A DNA stretch of 7,685 bases from the NCBI RefSeq assembly GCF_902506425.1, contig NZ_LR732485.1, positions 1 to 7,685 of the forward strand. The letters run 5' to 3'. The translations under genes and the position numbers were made by a program. Positions within the stretch are counted from its first letter, which is position 1. Every line of letters begins with the position of its first letter. The DNA comes from Novosphingobium sp. 9U. GTDB lineage: Bacteria > Pseudomonadota > Alphaproteobacteria > Sphingomonadales > Sphingomonadaceae. The notes under the pieces were generated by a model. It was not told the DNA's origin and ran no database searches. It saw nothing but the letters and a program-made list of their open reading frames with translations. Below, in pieces: positions 1 to 6,005 of the stretch.

Positions 1-223
1 CCTGGTGCACCGTCGGCAGGTTCAACACGCACTCGCCCGTCCGCATCATGTTCTGCGGCGTCTGAGATGCGGTCTGCAGGCCGAGCATGCACCGCCAACC
101 TAGCCACCATGCCGACGACATCGGCGCGAGGTTAGCGGTTCCGTCCTCATTCACGGTGCTGATCAGCACGACGGGCGTGCCTAGGTACAGGATGGATGGC
201 TCGATGGTCACGTGATCTGTCAT
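1..223 (-). CDS. Flavin reductase-like protein (FMN-binding split barrel), N-terminal part only
   Basis: The gene starts at an ATG (221-223, minus strand) and stays open to the left edge, giving 74 N-terminal residues. A GGAG (complement of 232-235) lies about 8 bases upstream of the start and supports it. The visible part reads as a short lead, then LGTPVVLISTVNEDGTAN (about residues 14-31), then APMSSAWWLGW (about 33-43) and a LNLP near residue 68. This order, a beta strand ending in an N-E-D-G turn followed by an A-P-M-S-S-A segment, is typical of the flavin-reductase-like domain (DIM6/NTAB group), which binds FMN and usually serves as a reductase or a partner of a flavin monooxygenase. 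Substrate cannot be told. It points away from the SnoaL remnant and lies on the same strand as the redox operon, but about 590 bases downstream of it, so it probably has its own promoter in 224-465. Confidence 0.8.
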   Translation of the reverse strand, partial: MTDHVTIEPSILYLGTPVVLISTVNEDGTANLAPMSSAWWLGWRCMLGLQTASQTPQNMMRTGECVLNLPTVHQ

Positions 224-465
224 GTGAGAAGCTCCGTTTAGGTCGTGGGCCCTCATGGAACGGCGCACCAACTGCTAAACTCCGCTTCTTGCACTGGAAT
301 TGGCAGGTCCGCCCGCTCGCACAGGCGAGCTATAAGCGGCAGCCAGCTGCCTGACCCGGTTTCGGCCATTCGGAGCGCCCTTCCCGCTCCCCGACTTCCG
401 CCGTTGGTTCATATCCGGGCGGATGCCTCTAGAGAGCCGAGCAACAGCCTTGATGGGGGCCATAG
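224..465. other. Gap without a convincing gene, between flavin reductase start and SnoaL remnant
   Basis: The segment must contain the promoter of the minus-strand flavin-reductase-like gene and was presumably once the place of the missing 5' part of the SnoaL-like gene. Several open frames cross it on both strands, but none gives a recognisable protein or has a good ribosome binding site. I do not see the N-terminal helices expected for a SnoaL-like protein in any plus-strand frame, so that part appears to be lost or replaced and not merely frameshifted. Confidence 0.5.
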
Positions 466-732
466 GCCGGATTGCTGTCATCAAGGTTCCAGCTCTACGC
501 CGAAGGGGATGTGGTCGTTGTCGAGCTGGCCCTGCAAGGCACGCATATGGGTGACCTGCACCTGGCCGACGGCACCCTTGCGCCCGCCGGCAAGCGGATG
601 GACGTGCGGTGCTGCGATGTGTTCCATTTGAAGGAGGGCAAGGTCACGTCCTTCCACTGCTACAACGCGGCGTCAGTGCTGCTCCAGCAACTCGGCGTGC
701 TAGGCAACCTGGAGCCAGTGTTGCAGAACTAA
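466..732 (+). pseudogene. SnoaL-like / NTF2-fold protein, 5'-truncated
   Basis: The reading frame opens after a TAG at 463-465 and ends with TAA at 730-732. The only usable starts inside it are weak, for example TTG at 472, which would give 86 residues against about 130 for complete relatives. The sequence enters the family abruptly at YAEGDVVVVELALQGTH, followed by an L-A-D-G-T-L-A-P-A-G-K-R segment, C-C-D-V-F, and K-V-T-S-F-H-C-Y-N. This is the C-terminal sheet of the SnoaL/ester-cyclase type of NTF2-like fold. These proteins include small isomerases, cyclases and hydrolases; the substrate here is unknown. The missing first third normally forms helices that close the pocket, so the product is unlikely to work. 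It could still be a short gene using TTG, but I think a remnant is more likely. Confidence 0.7.
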
Positions 733-736
733 GTGA

Positions 737-767
737 GAGAAGCGCCGCTACATTTGGCGGCGCTCTC
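737..767. terminator. Strong GC hairpin between convergent genes
   Basis: The arms AGCGCCGC (741-748) and GCGGCGCT (757-764) are perfectly complementary around an 8-base loop. Three more pairs (737-739 with 765-767) extend the stem after a one-base bulge. It lies 4 bases past the stop of the SnoaL remnant and 43 bases past the stop of the quinone-oxidoreductase-like gene coming from the other side, the usual place for a shared terminator. There is no clear T-run on either strand, so efficient intrinsic termination is not certain. Confidence 0.55.
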
Positions 768-809
768 CTAAACAACGATCTCGACGTCACACCGATTGAT
801 CCCAGCTCA

Positions 810-1838
810 TTACTGCGTGGCTGACACTAGCGCGATCTTGCCGATTGACTGCCCGCTCTCTAGAAGAGCATGGGCTCGCCTCAGGTTCGCTGCCGTGAGA
901 GGCTCCGGTGCATCGCAGAGCGTCGTACCCAGAACACCCTGATCAACGAGGCGCGATACCTCATCGAGCAAATGGTGTTGTTCAATCATGTCAGCTGTCG
1001 CGAACAGCGGACGCGCGAACATGAACTCCCAGCTGACGGTGATCGCCTTGCGCTTAAGAGATACGATGTCGAAACTCGCCGGGTCGTCGATCAGCGCGAC
1101 ATAACCTTGTGCGGCCACGATCTGCGGCAGGATCGGCAGATAATGGTCGCTCGCGGTGAGACTGGCGACATACTCGACCTCCGGCAGGCCCAGAGCGGTC
1201 AGCTGCTCGGGCAGCGGCCGGCTGTGGTCGACGACATGGTGCGCGCCCATCCGCCGCACCCAGGCTGCCGTTTCTGACCGGGATGCAGTGGCGATGACCG
1301 TCAGCCCGGTCAGTTGCCGCGCGAGTTGGATCAGGATGGAGCCGACCCCGCCTGCGCCCCCTATCACCAAAAGCGTGCCCTGCCCTGCCCCGTTACCCGC
1401 ACCTCTCTGCGAGACCCGCAGGCGATCGAACAGCAGTTCCCACGCAGTAATCGCGGTGAGAGGAAGCACTGCAGCCTCAGCCCAATCCAGCGTTCTGGGT
1501 TTGTGGCCGACGATCCGCTCGTCCACGAGGTGGAGTTCGGCATTGGTACCTGGGCGGCTGATATCGCCGGCGTAGAAGACCTCGTCGCCCGGCTTGAACA
1601 GGGTGACGTCGCTACCCACCGCCTCCACGATGCCGGCCGCATCCCAACCGAGGATCTTGGGTCGGCAGTCCGGCGCCGCGGTGCTCGCGCGTACCTTGAC
1701 GTCCACGGGATTGACCGAGACCGCCTTTACACGCACCAGCAAGTCGCGCGGGCCCGGTACCGGCTCGGCAATGGTGACGTCGAGCAGCGCATCCTCGCGA
1801 GCGATGGCGCCCGGCTCGACATATCCTACAGCTTTCAT
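810..1838 (-). CDS. Zinc-independent MDR alcohol dehydrogenase / quinone oxidoreductase-like protein
   Basis: The protein has 342 residues, a normal length for the medium-chain dehydrogenase/reductase superfamily. The ATG at 1838 is preceded by AGGA with correct spacing and starts the conserved MKAVGY sequence; the longer open frame upstream looks non-coding. The GroES-like N-terminal domain shows SVNPVDVKVR (41-50), GWDAAGIVEAVG (64-75) and FKPGDEV (81-87). The nucleotide-binding Rossmann domain has the glycine motif GGAGGVGS (160-167). The cysteines that bind catalytic and structural zinc in true alcohol dehydrogenases are absent, so it belongs with the zinc-free quinone oxidoreductase-type enzymes (zinc-binding alcohol dehydrogenase family 1 type). 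These use NADPH to reduce quinones, enones or similar electrophiles in the cytoplasm. It is the last gene of the operon, 79 bases after the SDR gene. Exact substrate unknown. Confidence 0.9.
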   Translation of the reverse strand: MKAVGYVEPGAIAREDALLDVTIAEPVPGPRDLLVRVKAVSVNPVDVKVRASTAAPDCRPKILGWDAAGIVEAVGSDVTLFKPGDEVFYAGDISRPGTNAELHLVDERIVGHKPRTLDWAEAAVLPLTAITAWELLFDRLRVSQRGAGNGAGQGTLLVIGGAGGVGSILIQLARQLTGLTVIATASRSETAAWVRRMGAHHVVDHSRPLPEQLTALGLPEVEYVASLTASDHYLPILPQIVAAQGYVALIDDPASFDIVSLKRKAITVSWEFMFARPLFATADMIEQHHLLDEVSRLVDQGVLGTTLCDAPEPLTAANLRRAHALLESGQSIGKIALVSATQ

Positions 1839-1917
1839 GACTTTCCTGCCTGTTCCCCGGCCGGCGCGGCTCTCGCGCACCGGACCGTGGTGGATCGATG
1901 GGACGTGCACGGACACC

Positions 1918-2676
1918 TCAGTGCGGGATGGGGTTGTCGACCAGCGCCTGATTGAAGCCGTTGACCAGGGCATGCTCTCCCGAACCGGGATTGTCGCGCA
2001 TGGCCTTGACGCCTTCGACCAGAGCCTCGTCCGCATCGGTGGCGAGCACGGCCATCGTCTGCTCGATGAACGCGTCCAGCGGCATGGCGCGCGGATCGTC
2101 ACCCTTCTTGATGAGGTCGGTGTTCACCCAGGGCGGCGCAATCTCGCGCACGCGCACGCCGGTGTCACGCAGCATGAAGCGCTGAGAGAGCGTGTAGGAG
2201 TGCAGCGCCGCCTTGGTCGCCGAATAGACCGCGGTCGTTGCCAACGGCACGAAGGCGAGCACCGACGTGTTGTTGATCACGGTTGCTTGCGGCTGCTGCT
2301 TGAGGCGTTCGATCAGCGCGGAGGTCATGCGGATCGGACCGAGCAGATTGGTGGTGATCACCCGCTGCGCTTGTGCATCGTCCATTTCGGCAGACGCATT
2401 GTCAAACGGCATGATCCCCGCGTTGTTGATGAGCACATTCAGTGCCGGGAACTCGGTGATCAGATGCTGTGCGGCAGCGGCGATGCTGGCGGGATCGTCG
2501 ATGTTGAGTTCCACCGCAGCCATGCCGGGATTGGCTGCAGTGACCTCATCCAGCAAGGCCCGGCGGCGCCCGGCAATCACCACCTGATTGCCGAGTTTGT
2601 GGAACGCCTCGGCCAAGCCGCGGCCAATGCCAGAGGTAGCGCCGGTAATAAAGATGGTGTTGCCGGTCATGATCAT
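1918..2676 (-). CDS. SDR family oxidoreductase (DltE/YdfG-like)
   Basis: The 252-residue protein has all marks of a classical short-chain dehydrogenase/reductase: cofactor motif TGATSGIG (11-18), NNAG (84-87), catalytic Asn110, Ser138, and YSATK giving Tyr151 and Lys155. The basic residues GRRR (36-39) after the second strand suggest NADP(H) preference. The ATG at 2676 is chosen over the one at 2670 because AAGGA lies 7 bases before the former. Family members of this type reduce carbonyls or oxidise alcohols; the closest named group is the DltE-like SDRs, whose substrates are mostly unknown. It is the middle gene of the operon, 40 bases after the AhpD-like gene, and is probably cotranscribed with it and with the quinone-oxidoreductase-like gene under the divergent LysR regulator. 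Confidence 0.92.
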   Translation of the reverse strand: MIMTGNTIFITGATSGIGRGLAEAFHKLGNQVVIAGRRRALLDEVTAANPGMAAVELNIDDPASIAAAAQHLITEFPALNVLINNAGIMPFDNASAEMDDAQAQRVITTNLLGPIRMTSALIERLKQQPQATVINNTSVLAFVPLATTAVYSATKAALHSYTLSQRFMLRDTGVRVREIAPPWVNTDLIKKGDDPRAMPLDAFIEQTMAVLATDADEALVEGVKAMRDNPGSGEHALVNGFNQALVDNPIPH

Positions 2677-2716
2677 GGGTTTGTCCTTTGCAAGAATTGG
2701 TGGAGCGTCAGAGTGG

Positions 2717-3262
2717 TCAGGCAGCGCGGACTTCGGCGATCGCAGGGAAGTCCACGTCGGTGCCGACGACATTGTTCATCAGGTTGGTCAGGAAGTTCTC
2801 GGCCACGACCGCGACGATCTCGACGATCTGCGCGTCCTCGAAACCGGCTTCGCGCACGCCGGCGAGATCAACGTCGCTAACCTTGCCGCGCCCGAGCGCG
2901 ATCTGGCGCGCGAACTGTACCGCGGCTGCCGCTTTGGGATCGCTAGCCCTGCCCTGGCGGGCCTGGGCGATCTCCTCGGGGCTCAAGTGTGCAAAATTGA
3001 GCGCTGTGTAACTGTGCGCGGCCAGGCAGTACTCGCAGCCGTTCACTTCGGCGACTGCAAGCGCGATCCGCTCGCGGGTGCGCAAGTCCAACGTCCGGGC
3101 GAGACCCTCGGCCAGAGAGCTGTAGCCGGCAAGCACGGCCGGGCTGGTCGCCAGGACGCGAAAGAAGTTGGGCACTCGGCCGAGCTTGCCGGCAACCTGG
3201 TCGAGCTGGGCCTGAGCCGCAGCAGGTGCGTCGTCGCGCGTGGGGATGGTGATGCGAGCCAC
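2717..3262 (-). CDS. Carboxymuconolactone decarboxylase / AhpD-like family protein
   Basis: The protein has 181 residues. Its start is a GTG at 3260-3262 with AAGGAG seven bases upstream; no ATG fits the family's start. The active-site signature is AEVNGCEYCLAAH (71-83): Cys76 and Cys79 form a CXXC pair with Glu72 and His83 nearby, as in AhpD and peroxidase-related members of the carboxymuconolactone decarboxylase family. In AhpD this cysteine pair passes electrons to a peroxidase; other family members act as small thiol-dependent peroxidases. True decarboxylases of the family lack this CXXC, so a redox role is more likely than ring-cleavage chemistry. It is the first gene of the operon, facing the LysR regulator across a 122-base gap. 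Oxidative or electrophile stress defence is inferred from the operon. Confidence 0.88.
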   Translation of the reverse strand: MARITIPTRDDAPAAAQAQLDQVAGKLGRVPNFFRVLATSPAVLAGYSSLAEGLARTLDLRTRERIALAVAEVNGCEYCLAAHSYTALNFAHLSPEEIAQARQGRASDPKAAAAVQFARQIALGRGKVSDVDLAGVREAGFEDAQIVEIVAVVAENFLTNLMNNVVGTDVDFPAIAEVRAA

Positions 3263-3324
3263 TGTCTGTCTCCTTGTGTGCAGGACCGCGGCGCGGCCCC
3301 TTCGCTGAGGGAGAGTTAAAGCGG

Positions 3325-3346
3325 CCCGATCCTCGGGGTAATCGGG
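3325..3346. promoter_or_regulatory. Inverted repeat, candidate LysR operator
   Basis: CCCGAT (3325-3330) and ATCGGG (3341-3346) are perfect reverse complements separated by 10 bases. The size (22 bases) and the T...A ends of the inner arms resemble a LysR-type recognition site (classically T-N11-A within a dyad), although the inner spacing here is 10, not 11. It sits near the middle of the divergent gap, about 40 bases from the regulator's start. That it binds this LysR protein is inference. Confidence 0.5.
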
Positions 3347-3362
3347 TACTTTCAGCAAGCAG

Positions 3363-3381
3363 CTTCCCAGAATATGGGAAG
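3363..3381 (+). promoter_or_regulatory. Inverted repeat covering the ribosome binding site of the LysR gene
   Basis: CTTCCCA (3363-3369) and TGGGAAG (3375-3381) are perfect seven-base arms around a five-base spacer. The right arm contains the GGGAAG that serves as ribosome binding site for the ATG at 3385. As DNA it could be an operator for autoregulation; as RNA it could fold into a hairpin that hides the ribosome binding site. The sequence alone does not decide between these. Confidence 0.5.
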
Positions 3382-3384
3382 ATC

Positions 3385-4284
3385 ATGGACCGGCTCGAAG
3401 CGATGGCAATCCTGATCGATACGATCGAGTGCGGCAGCATGTCTGCAGCCAGTCGCAAGTTGAAGATGCCGGTTACCACGCTCAGCCGAAAGCTGAACGA
3501 CCTCGAGGAACATCTCGGCACCAGGTTGCTCACACGCTCGACCCGACGGCTGGAACTCACCGACGCCGGAGTTGCCTACGTAAAGGCGTGCCGGCGTATT
3601 TTGGAGGACGTCGCCGAAGCGGAGCGCGAGGCTTCGGGCGAGTACCTGGCGCCGCGTGGCGAACTGGTGGTCACTGCCTCGCTCGCCTTCGGACGGCGCC
3701 ACGTGCTCCCGATCGTCAACGAGTTCCTTGCGCTGCACCCGCAAGTGACGGTCCGCCTGGGCCTGTCAGACCAGCGGCTCGACTTGCTGAGCGAGCATGT
3801 GGATCTCGCGGTGCGGATCGGCCGCCTTCCTGACAGCAACCTGGTTGCGCGCCGCGTTGCCGACATCCGCTGGGCCGTGGTCGGCTCGCCCGAGTTCCTG
3901 GCCGCGCATGGCGTACCGCGCAGCCCCGAGGATCTGCGCGAGGTGCCATGCGTGGGCGTGGATTTCCTGAACCTTGACACGACCTGGTGCTTCCGACGGC
4001 ACGGGGAAGCGAGCGACTATCGAGTGCCGATCCAATCGCGCTTGTCGGTCTCGATGACCGAGGCAGCCATCGATGCGGCAATCGCCGGTGTTGGTCTTGC
4101 GCAAGTGCTGCGATATCAGGCGACCGATGCCATTGATGCTGGCACCCTGCGAACGGTGCTGGACGACTACGAACCGGGTTCTGTGCCGGTTTCCATCCTC
4201 TACCTAGGGGGTGGGCGCATGCCTCTAAAGACCAGAAGCTTCCTGGATTTCGCAGCACCCCGCCTTCAGGAGCGTTTGACCTGA
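3385..4284 (+). CDS. LysR-family transcriptional regulator
   Basis: The protein has 299 residues, the usual LysR length. The ATG at 3385 is chosen because it begins the standard helix-turn-helix domain; the open frame upstream is not family-like. The winged helix-turn-helix spans about residues 7-61, with SMSAASRKLKMPVTTLSRKL (about 18-37) as the core and ending in LELTDAG. From about residue 88 comes the periplasmic-binding-protein-like effector domain, with HVDLAVRIGRLPDSNLVARR as the typical segment of the CrgA/AaeR-like subgroup. It is divergent from the three-gene redox operon, 122 bases away, and is most likely its regulator and its own repressor. The inducer is unknown; quinones or reactive carbonyls are a guess from the operon. 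It converges with mipZ, with 65 bases between the stops. Confidence 0.93.
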   Translation: MDRLEAMAILIDTIECGSMSAASRKLKMPVTTLSRKLNDLEEHLGTRLLTRSTRRLELTDAGVAYVKACRRILEDVAEAEREASGEYLAPRGELVVTASLAFGRRHVLPIVNEFLALHPQVTVRLGLSDQRLDLLSEHVDLAVRIGRLPDSNLVARRVADIRWAVVGSPEFLAAHGVPRSPEDLREVPCVGVDFLNLDTTWCFRRHGEASDYRVPIQSRLSVSMTEAAIDAAIAGVGLAQVLRYQATDAIDAGTLRTVLDDYEPGSVPVSILYLGGGRMPLKTRSFLDFAAPRLQERLT

Positions 4285-4349
4285 TCCAGCTACGGGATAG
4301 GGCGGCGGTCGCGTTCGTTGGTCAGCGTATACCTTCGACCCACAAACGC

Positions 4350-5249
4350 TCACTCAGAGCGGATCATCTGCTCCTCAACTTTGGCCTTCCGTTCATCTCG
4401 GTGGCGAGCCCCGTCGGAGAGCGCGATCCGATGGCTTGGTGTCGCCCCATCCTGCTCGGCTGCAGCCGTGGTATGTGCCGGCATTGGCAGGTTTAGTCCG
4501 GCGATAAGGCCGCGAAGCTCTTGCCGGGCGATCAGATGGCTTGTGCCGAGATCGCCCAGGTGACCCTTGTCGAGCAAGGTTAAGCCCGAGGGGAACAGCT
4601 CTCGATAGATCACGCGTTCAGACAGGCCGCCTGCAATGCGAAAGCCTACCCGCTTGGACAACTCCAGCAACGCTCCGTCAAGGCGGCGCATGTTGCGCGC
4701 CTGTAGTTGCTGCGTACGGTTACGCACCACAACCCAGTCCAGCTCCCGGCGCTGCTCGGCCAGGGTCGAGTGCGCGCGCTTCTTGCGCGCTTCCCACATC
4801 AACTCGGCATAGAACGACAGCTTCTTGACCTTGAAGGTCTCGCCTTCAACCTGCCCGATCAAGTCGAAGTCGACAAAGCTGTCGTTGAGAGGCGTCACCA
4901 GCGTGTCGGCTGTCGCGGCCACGTGGCGGCTTAGCGGATCGTCTTTGCCGGGCGTGTCAAATACAAGGAAGTCTTGCCCTTCGGCTATGTCCTGAGCCAG
5001 GCTGTCGAGCTCGCCCACGTCCGTGCCGTCGTAGACGGCGAAGCGAGTGCCGGGCAGTCTGATCGCGCGCCGCTTCTCGGTGTCGAGCCGGTTCTCCATG
5101 TAACGAAAGAGCGTGCGCTGGCGGTGGTCCAGGTCGACACAAGCGACGTTGGCGCCTTGGTGAGCCAGCGCAATGGCGACATGGACGGCGGTGGTCGACT
5201 TGCCGGTACCGCCCTTTTCGTTAGCGAAAACAATCCGGTGCGTTGTCAC
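4350..5249 (-). CDS. mipZ: MipZ-like division-plane positioning ATPase (ParA/MinD superfamily)
   Basis: The 299-residue protein starts with a GTG (5247-5249) preceded by GGGAG. It has the deviant Walker A motif NEKGGTGKST (10-19) with signature Lys12 and P-loop Lys17, switch I DLDHRQRT (39-46) with Asp41, Walker B DTPG (98-101), and NDSFVDFD (122-129). Several stretches are diagnostic for MipZ within ParA-like proteins: WVVVRNR, GFRIAGGLSERVIYRELFPS and the RQELRGL near residue 248. In Caulobacter MipZ binds ParB at the chromosome pole as a monomer, dimerises on DNA with ATP, and blocks FtsZ polymerisation away from midcell. Its conserved residues suggest an active ATPase. A charged tail of about 44 residues (256-299) extends past where Caulobacter MipZ ends. 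No parB lies next to it, as is usual for mipZ. Whether this is the only mipZ of the genome or an extra copy cannot be told here. Confidence 0.88.
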   Translation of the reverse strand: MTTHRIVFANEKGGTGKSTTAVHVAIALAHQGANVACVDLDHRQRTLFRYMENRLDTEKRRAIRLPGTRFAVYDGTDVGELDSLAQDIAEGQDFLVFDTPGKDDPLSRHVAATADTLVTPLNDSFVDFDLIGQVEGETFKVKKLSFYAELMWEARKKRAHSTLAEQRRELDWVVVRNRTQQLQARNMRRLDGALLELSKRVGFRIAGGLSERVIYRELFPSGLTLLDKGHLGDLGTSHLIARQELRGLIAGLNLPMPAHTTAAAEQDGATPSHRIALSDGARHRDERKAKVEEQMIRSE

Positions 5250-5564
5250 GGTGTCTCCCTAGTTGCCCGGCCCGCGAGATGGCTGCTTCGCGGATCCGAG
5301 CGGGCGAGCACGTATACCGAAGCGGCCAGCGCCATTGCAAATGACCCACGCTTTTGATCCACTGTTGCGGATCGCCTGCCACAACCACCACCCGCTGAAA
5401 TTCGTGCGTAGCAAGGACGCCATGCTGGGCGACAGCTTCTCGCGTCTTTCGAGGACATGAAAGGCCGCACGCCGGAAACCGAAGCCGCCCGTCGATCGTT
5501 TAGCTTCGTTCAAACGGATATGTCCGCGCGCCGCGCGGTTTCATCAAGCTTACAAGGCAAGTCA
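5250..5564. other. Intergenic region between divergent mipZ and sciP-like gene, unassigned
   Basis: This 315-base gap must hold the promoters of both cell-cycle-type genes. A frame on the plus strand, 5341-5460, has a strongly GC-biased third position and would encode 39 residues beginning MTHAFDPLL, but it has no clear ribosome binding site; the antisense frame shares the same third positions, so strand is uncertain. A further minus-strand frame ends in TGA at 5246-5248 and overlaps the mipZ start as GTGA, which would suit translational coupling, but its third positions are not coding-like. I see no GANTC methylation site and no clear TTAA-N7-TTAA CtrA box. Confidence 0.4.
5524..5538. repeat. 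15-base GC palindrome upstream of sciP-like gene
   Basis: CCGCGCG (5524-5530) and CGCGCGG (5532-5538) are perfect reverse complements around a single central C. It lies 26 bases before the start codon of the sciP-like gene, thus probably in its leader or promoter. It could be a protein-binding site or form a tight structure, though with a one-base centre it is a poor RNA hairpin. In GC-rich DNA such CG runs also arise by chance. Confidence 0.4.
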
Positions 5565-5843
5565 ATGGCGAAGAGAGAAGGCTTCCCACCCAAGGGTGCG
5601 GAAGCGATCGCGCACCGTCCTCCGGTGCCGGATACATCGCGTTGGGTCGCAAAGCGCAAAGCCGAGGTTGTGGCTGCAATCGAAAGCGGGGCTCTGTCGA
5701 TGAGCGAAGCTTGCGAACGGTATCAGCTGACACCCGAGGAGTTGACTGCATGGCAGCAGGCGGTGAGCCGCAACGGCACAGCTGGTCTTGGCGCCAAAAG
5801 CATCCAACGAGAGCGTCTGAAACGAGAAGATCGGCGTTCCTGA
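5565..5843 (+). CDS. sciP: SciP-like DUF1153 helix-turn-helix protein
   Basis: The protein has 92 residues, matching the about 90 of SciP. The ATG at 5565 has AAGG seven bases upstream; an in-frame ATG at 5457 would add 36 residues that do not look like the family. The DUF1153 core is RWVAKRKAEVVAAIESGALS (about 27-46), then EACERYQLTPEELTAWQQAV (about 49-68), then GLGAKSIQRERLKRE. This forms a helix-turn-helix that in Caulobacter binds DNA and CtrA and represses CtrA-activated genes late in the cell cycle. Differences from the canonical form include an unusual N-terminus rich in K, P and G in place of the usual V-G-P-D-G lead, and GLGAK in place of GLR-T near the end. It may therefore be a diverged paralogue and not the cell-cycle SciP itself. 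It is divergent from mipZ. Confidence 0.82.
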   Translation: MAKREGFPPKGAEAIAHRPPVPDTSRWVAKRKAEVVAAIESGALSMSEACERYQLTPEELTAWQQAVSRNGTAGLGAKSIQRERLKREDRRS

Positions 5844-6005
5844 TTTGAACCGTCAGCTTCTGTTGCTGGGCAAGGCTCCCAGTGGGTGACGGACAAGGAC
5901 GTCGTCCATGTCCGCCCCGCGAGGGATAACGGCGCGTGTCTGGGCGAACCCGGCGCCAACATAAATTTTGGGCGCAGGTGCCAAACGCCAAGTGCGCTAG
6001 CCCCC

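Larger units (their letters stand above)
3263..3384. promoter_or_regulatory. Divergent promoter region between redox operon and LysR regulator
   Basis: This 122-base gap must hold the promoters for the three-gene operon (minus) and the regulator (plus). LysR-type regulators commonly bind such a shared region, repressing their own gene and activating the divergent operon when an inducer is present. Two perfect inverted repeats in it are listed separately. I do not name -35/-10 boxes because none stands out. Confidence 0.7.

Noticed and set aside
206..216. TCACGTGA palindrome resembling the core of a parS site
   Set aside because: It lies inside the flavin-reductase-like coding region and only the inner eight bases match; the outer bases of the known parS consensus are absent.
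870..1955. Long plus-strand open frames across the quinone-oxidoreductase-like gene, up to 213 residues
   Set aside because: They lie opposite a clearly recognisable enzyme and give low-complexity, R- and P-rich proteins; they are antisense shadows in GC-rich DNA.
1594..2880. A 428-codon plus-strand open frame opposite the SDR gene
   Set aside because: The minus strand carries all SDR catalytic motifs; the plus-strand product resembles nothing and is His/Arg-rich as expected for an antisense frame.
5246..5470. Minus-strand 74-codon frame overlapping the mipZ start as GTGA, as in translational coupling
   Set aside because: Third codon positions are not GC-biased as in the true genes, the protein is not recognisable, and mipZ has its own good GGGAG site.
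5871..5894. Short CTGGG...CCCAG repeat after the sciP-like gene as a terminator
   Set aside because: Only five base pairs and no T-run; too weak to call.
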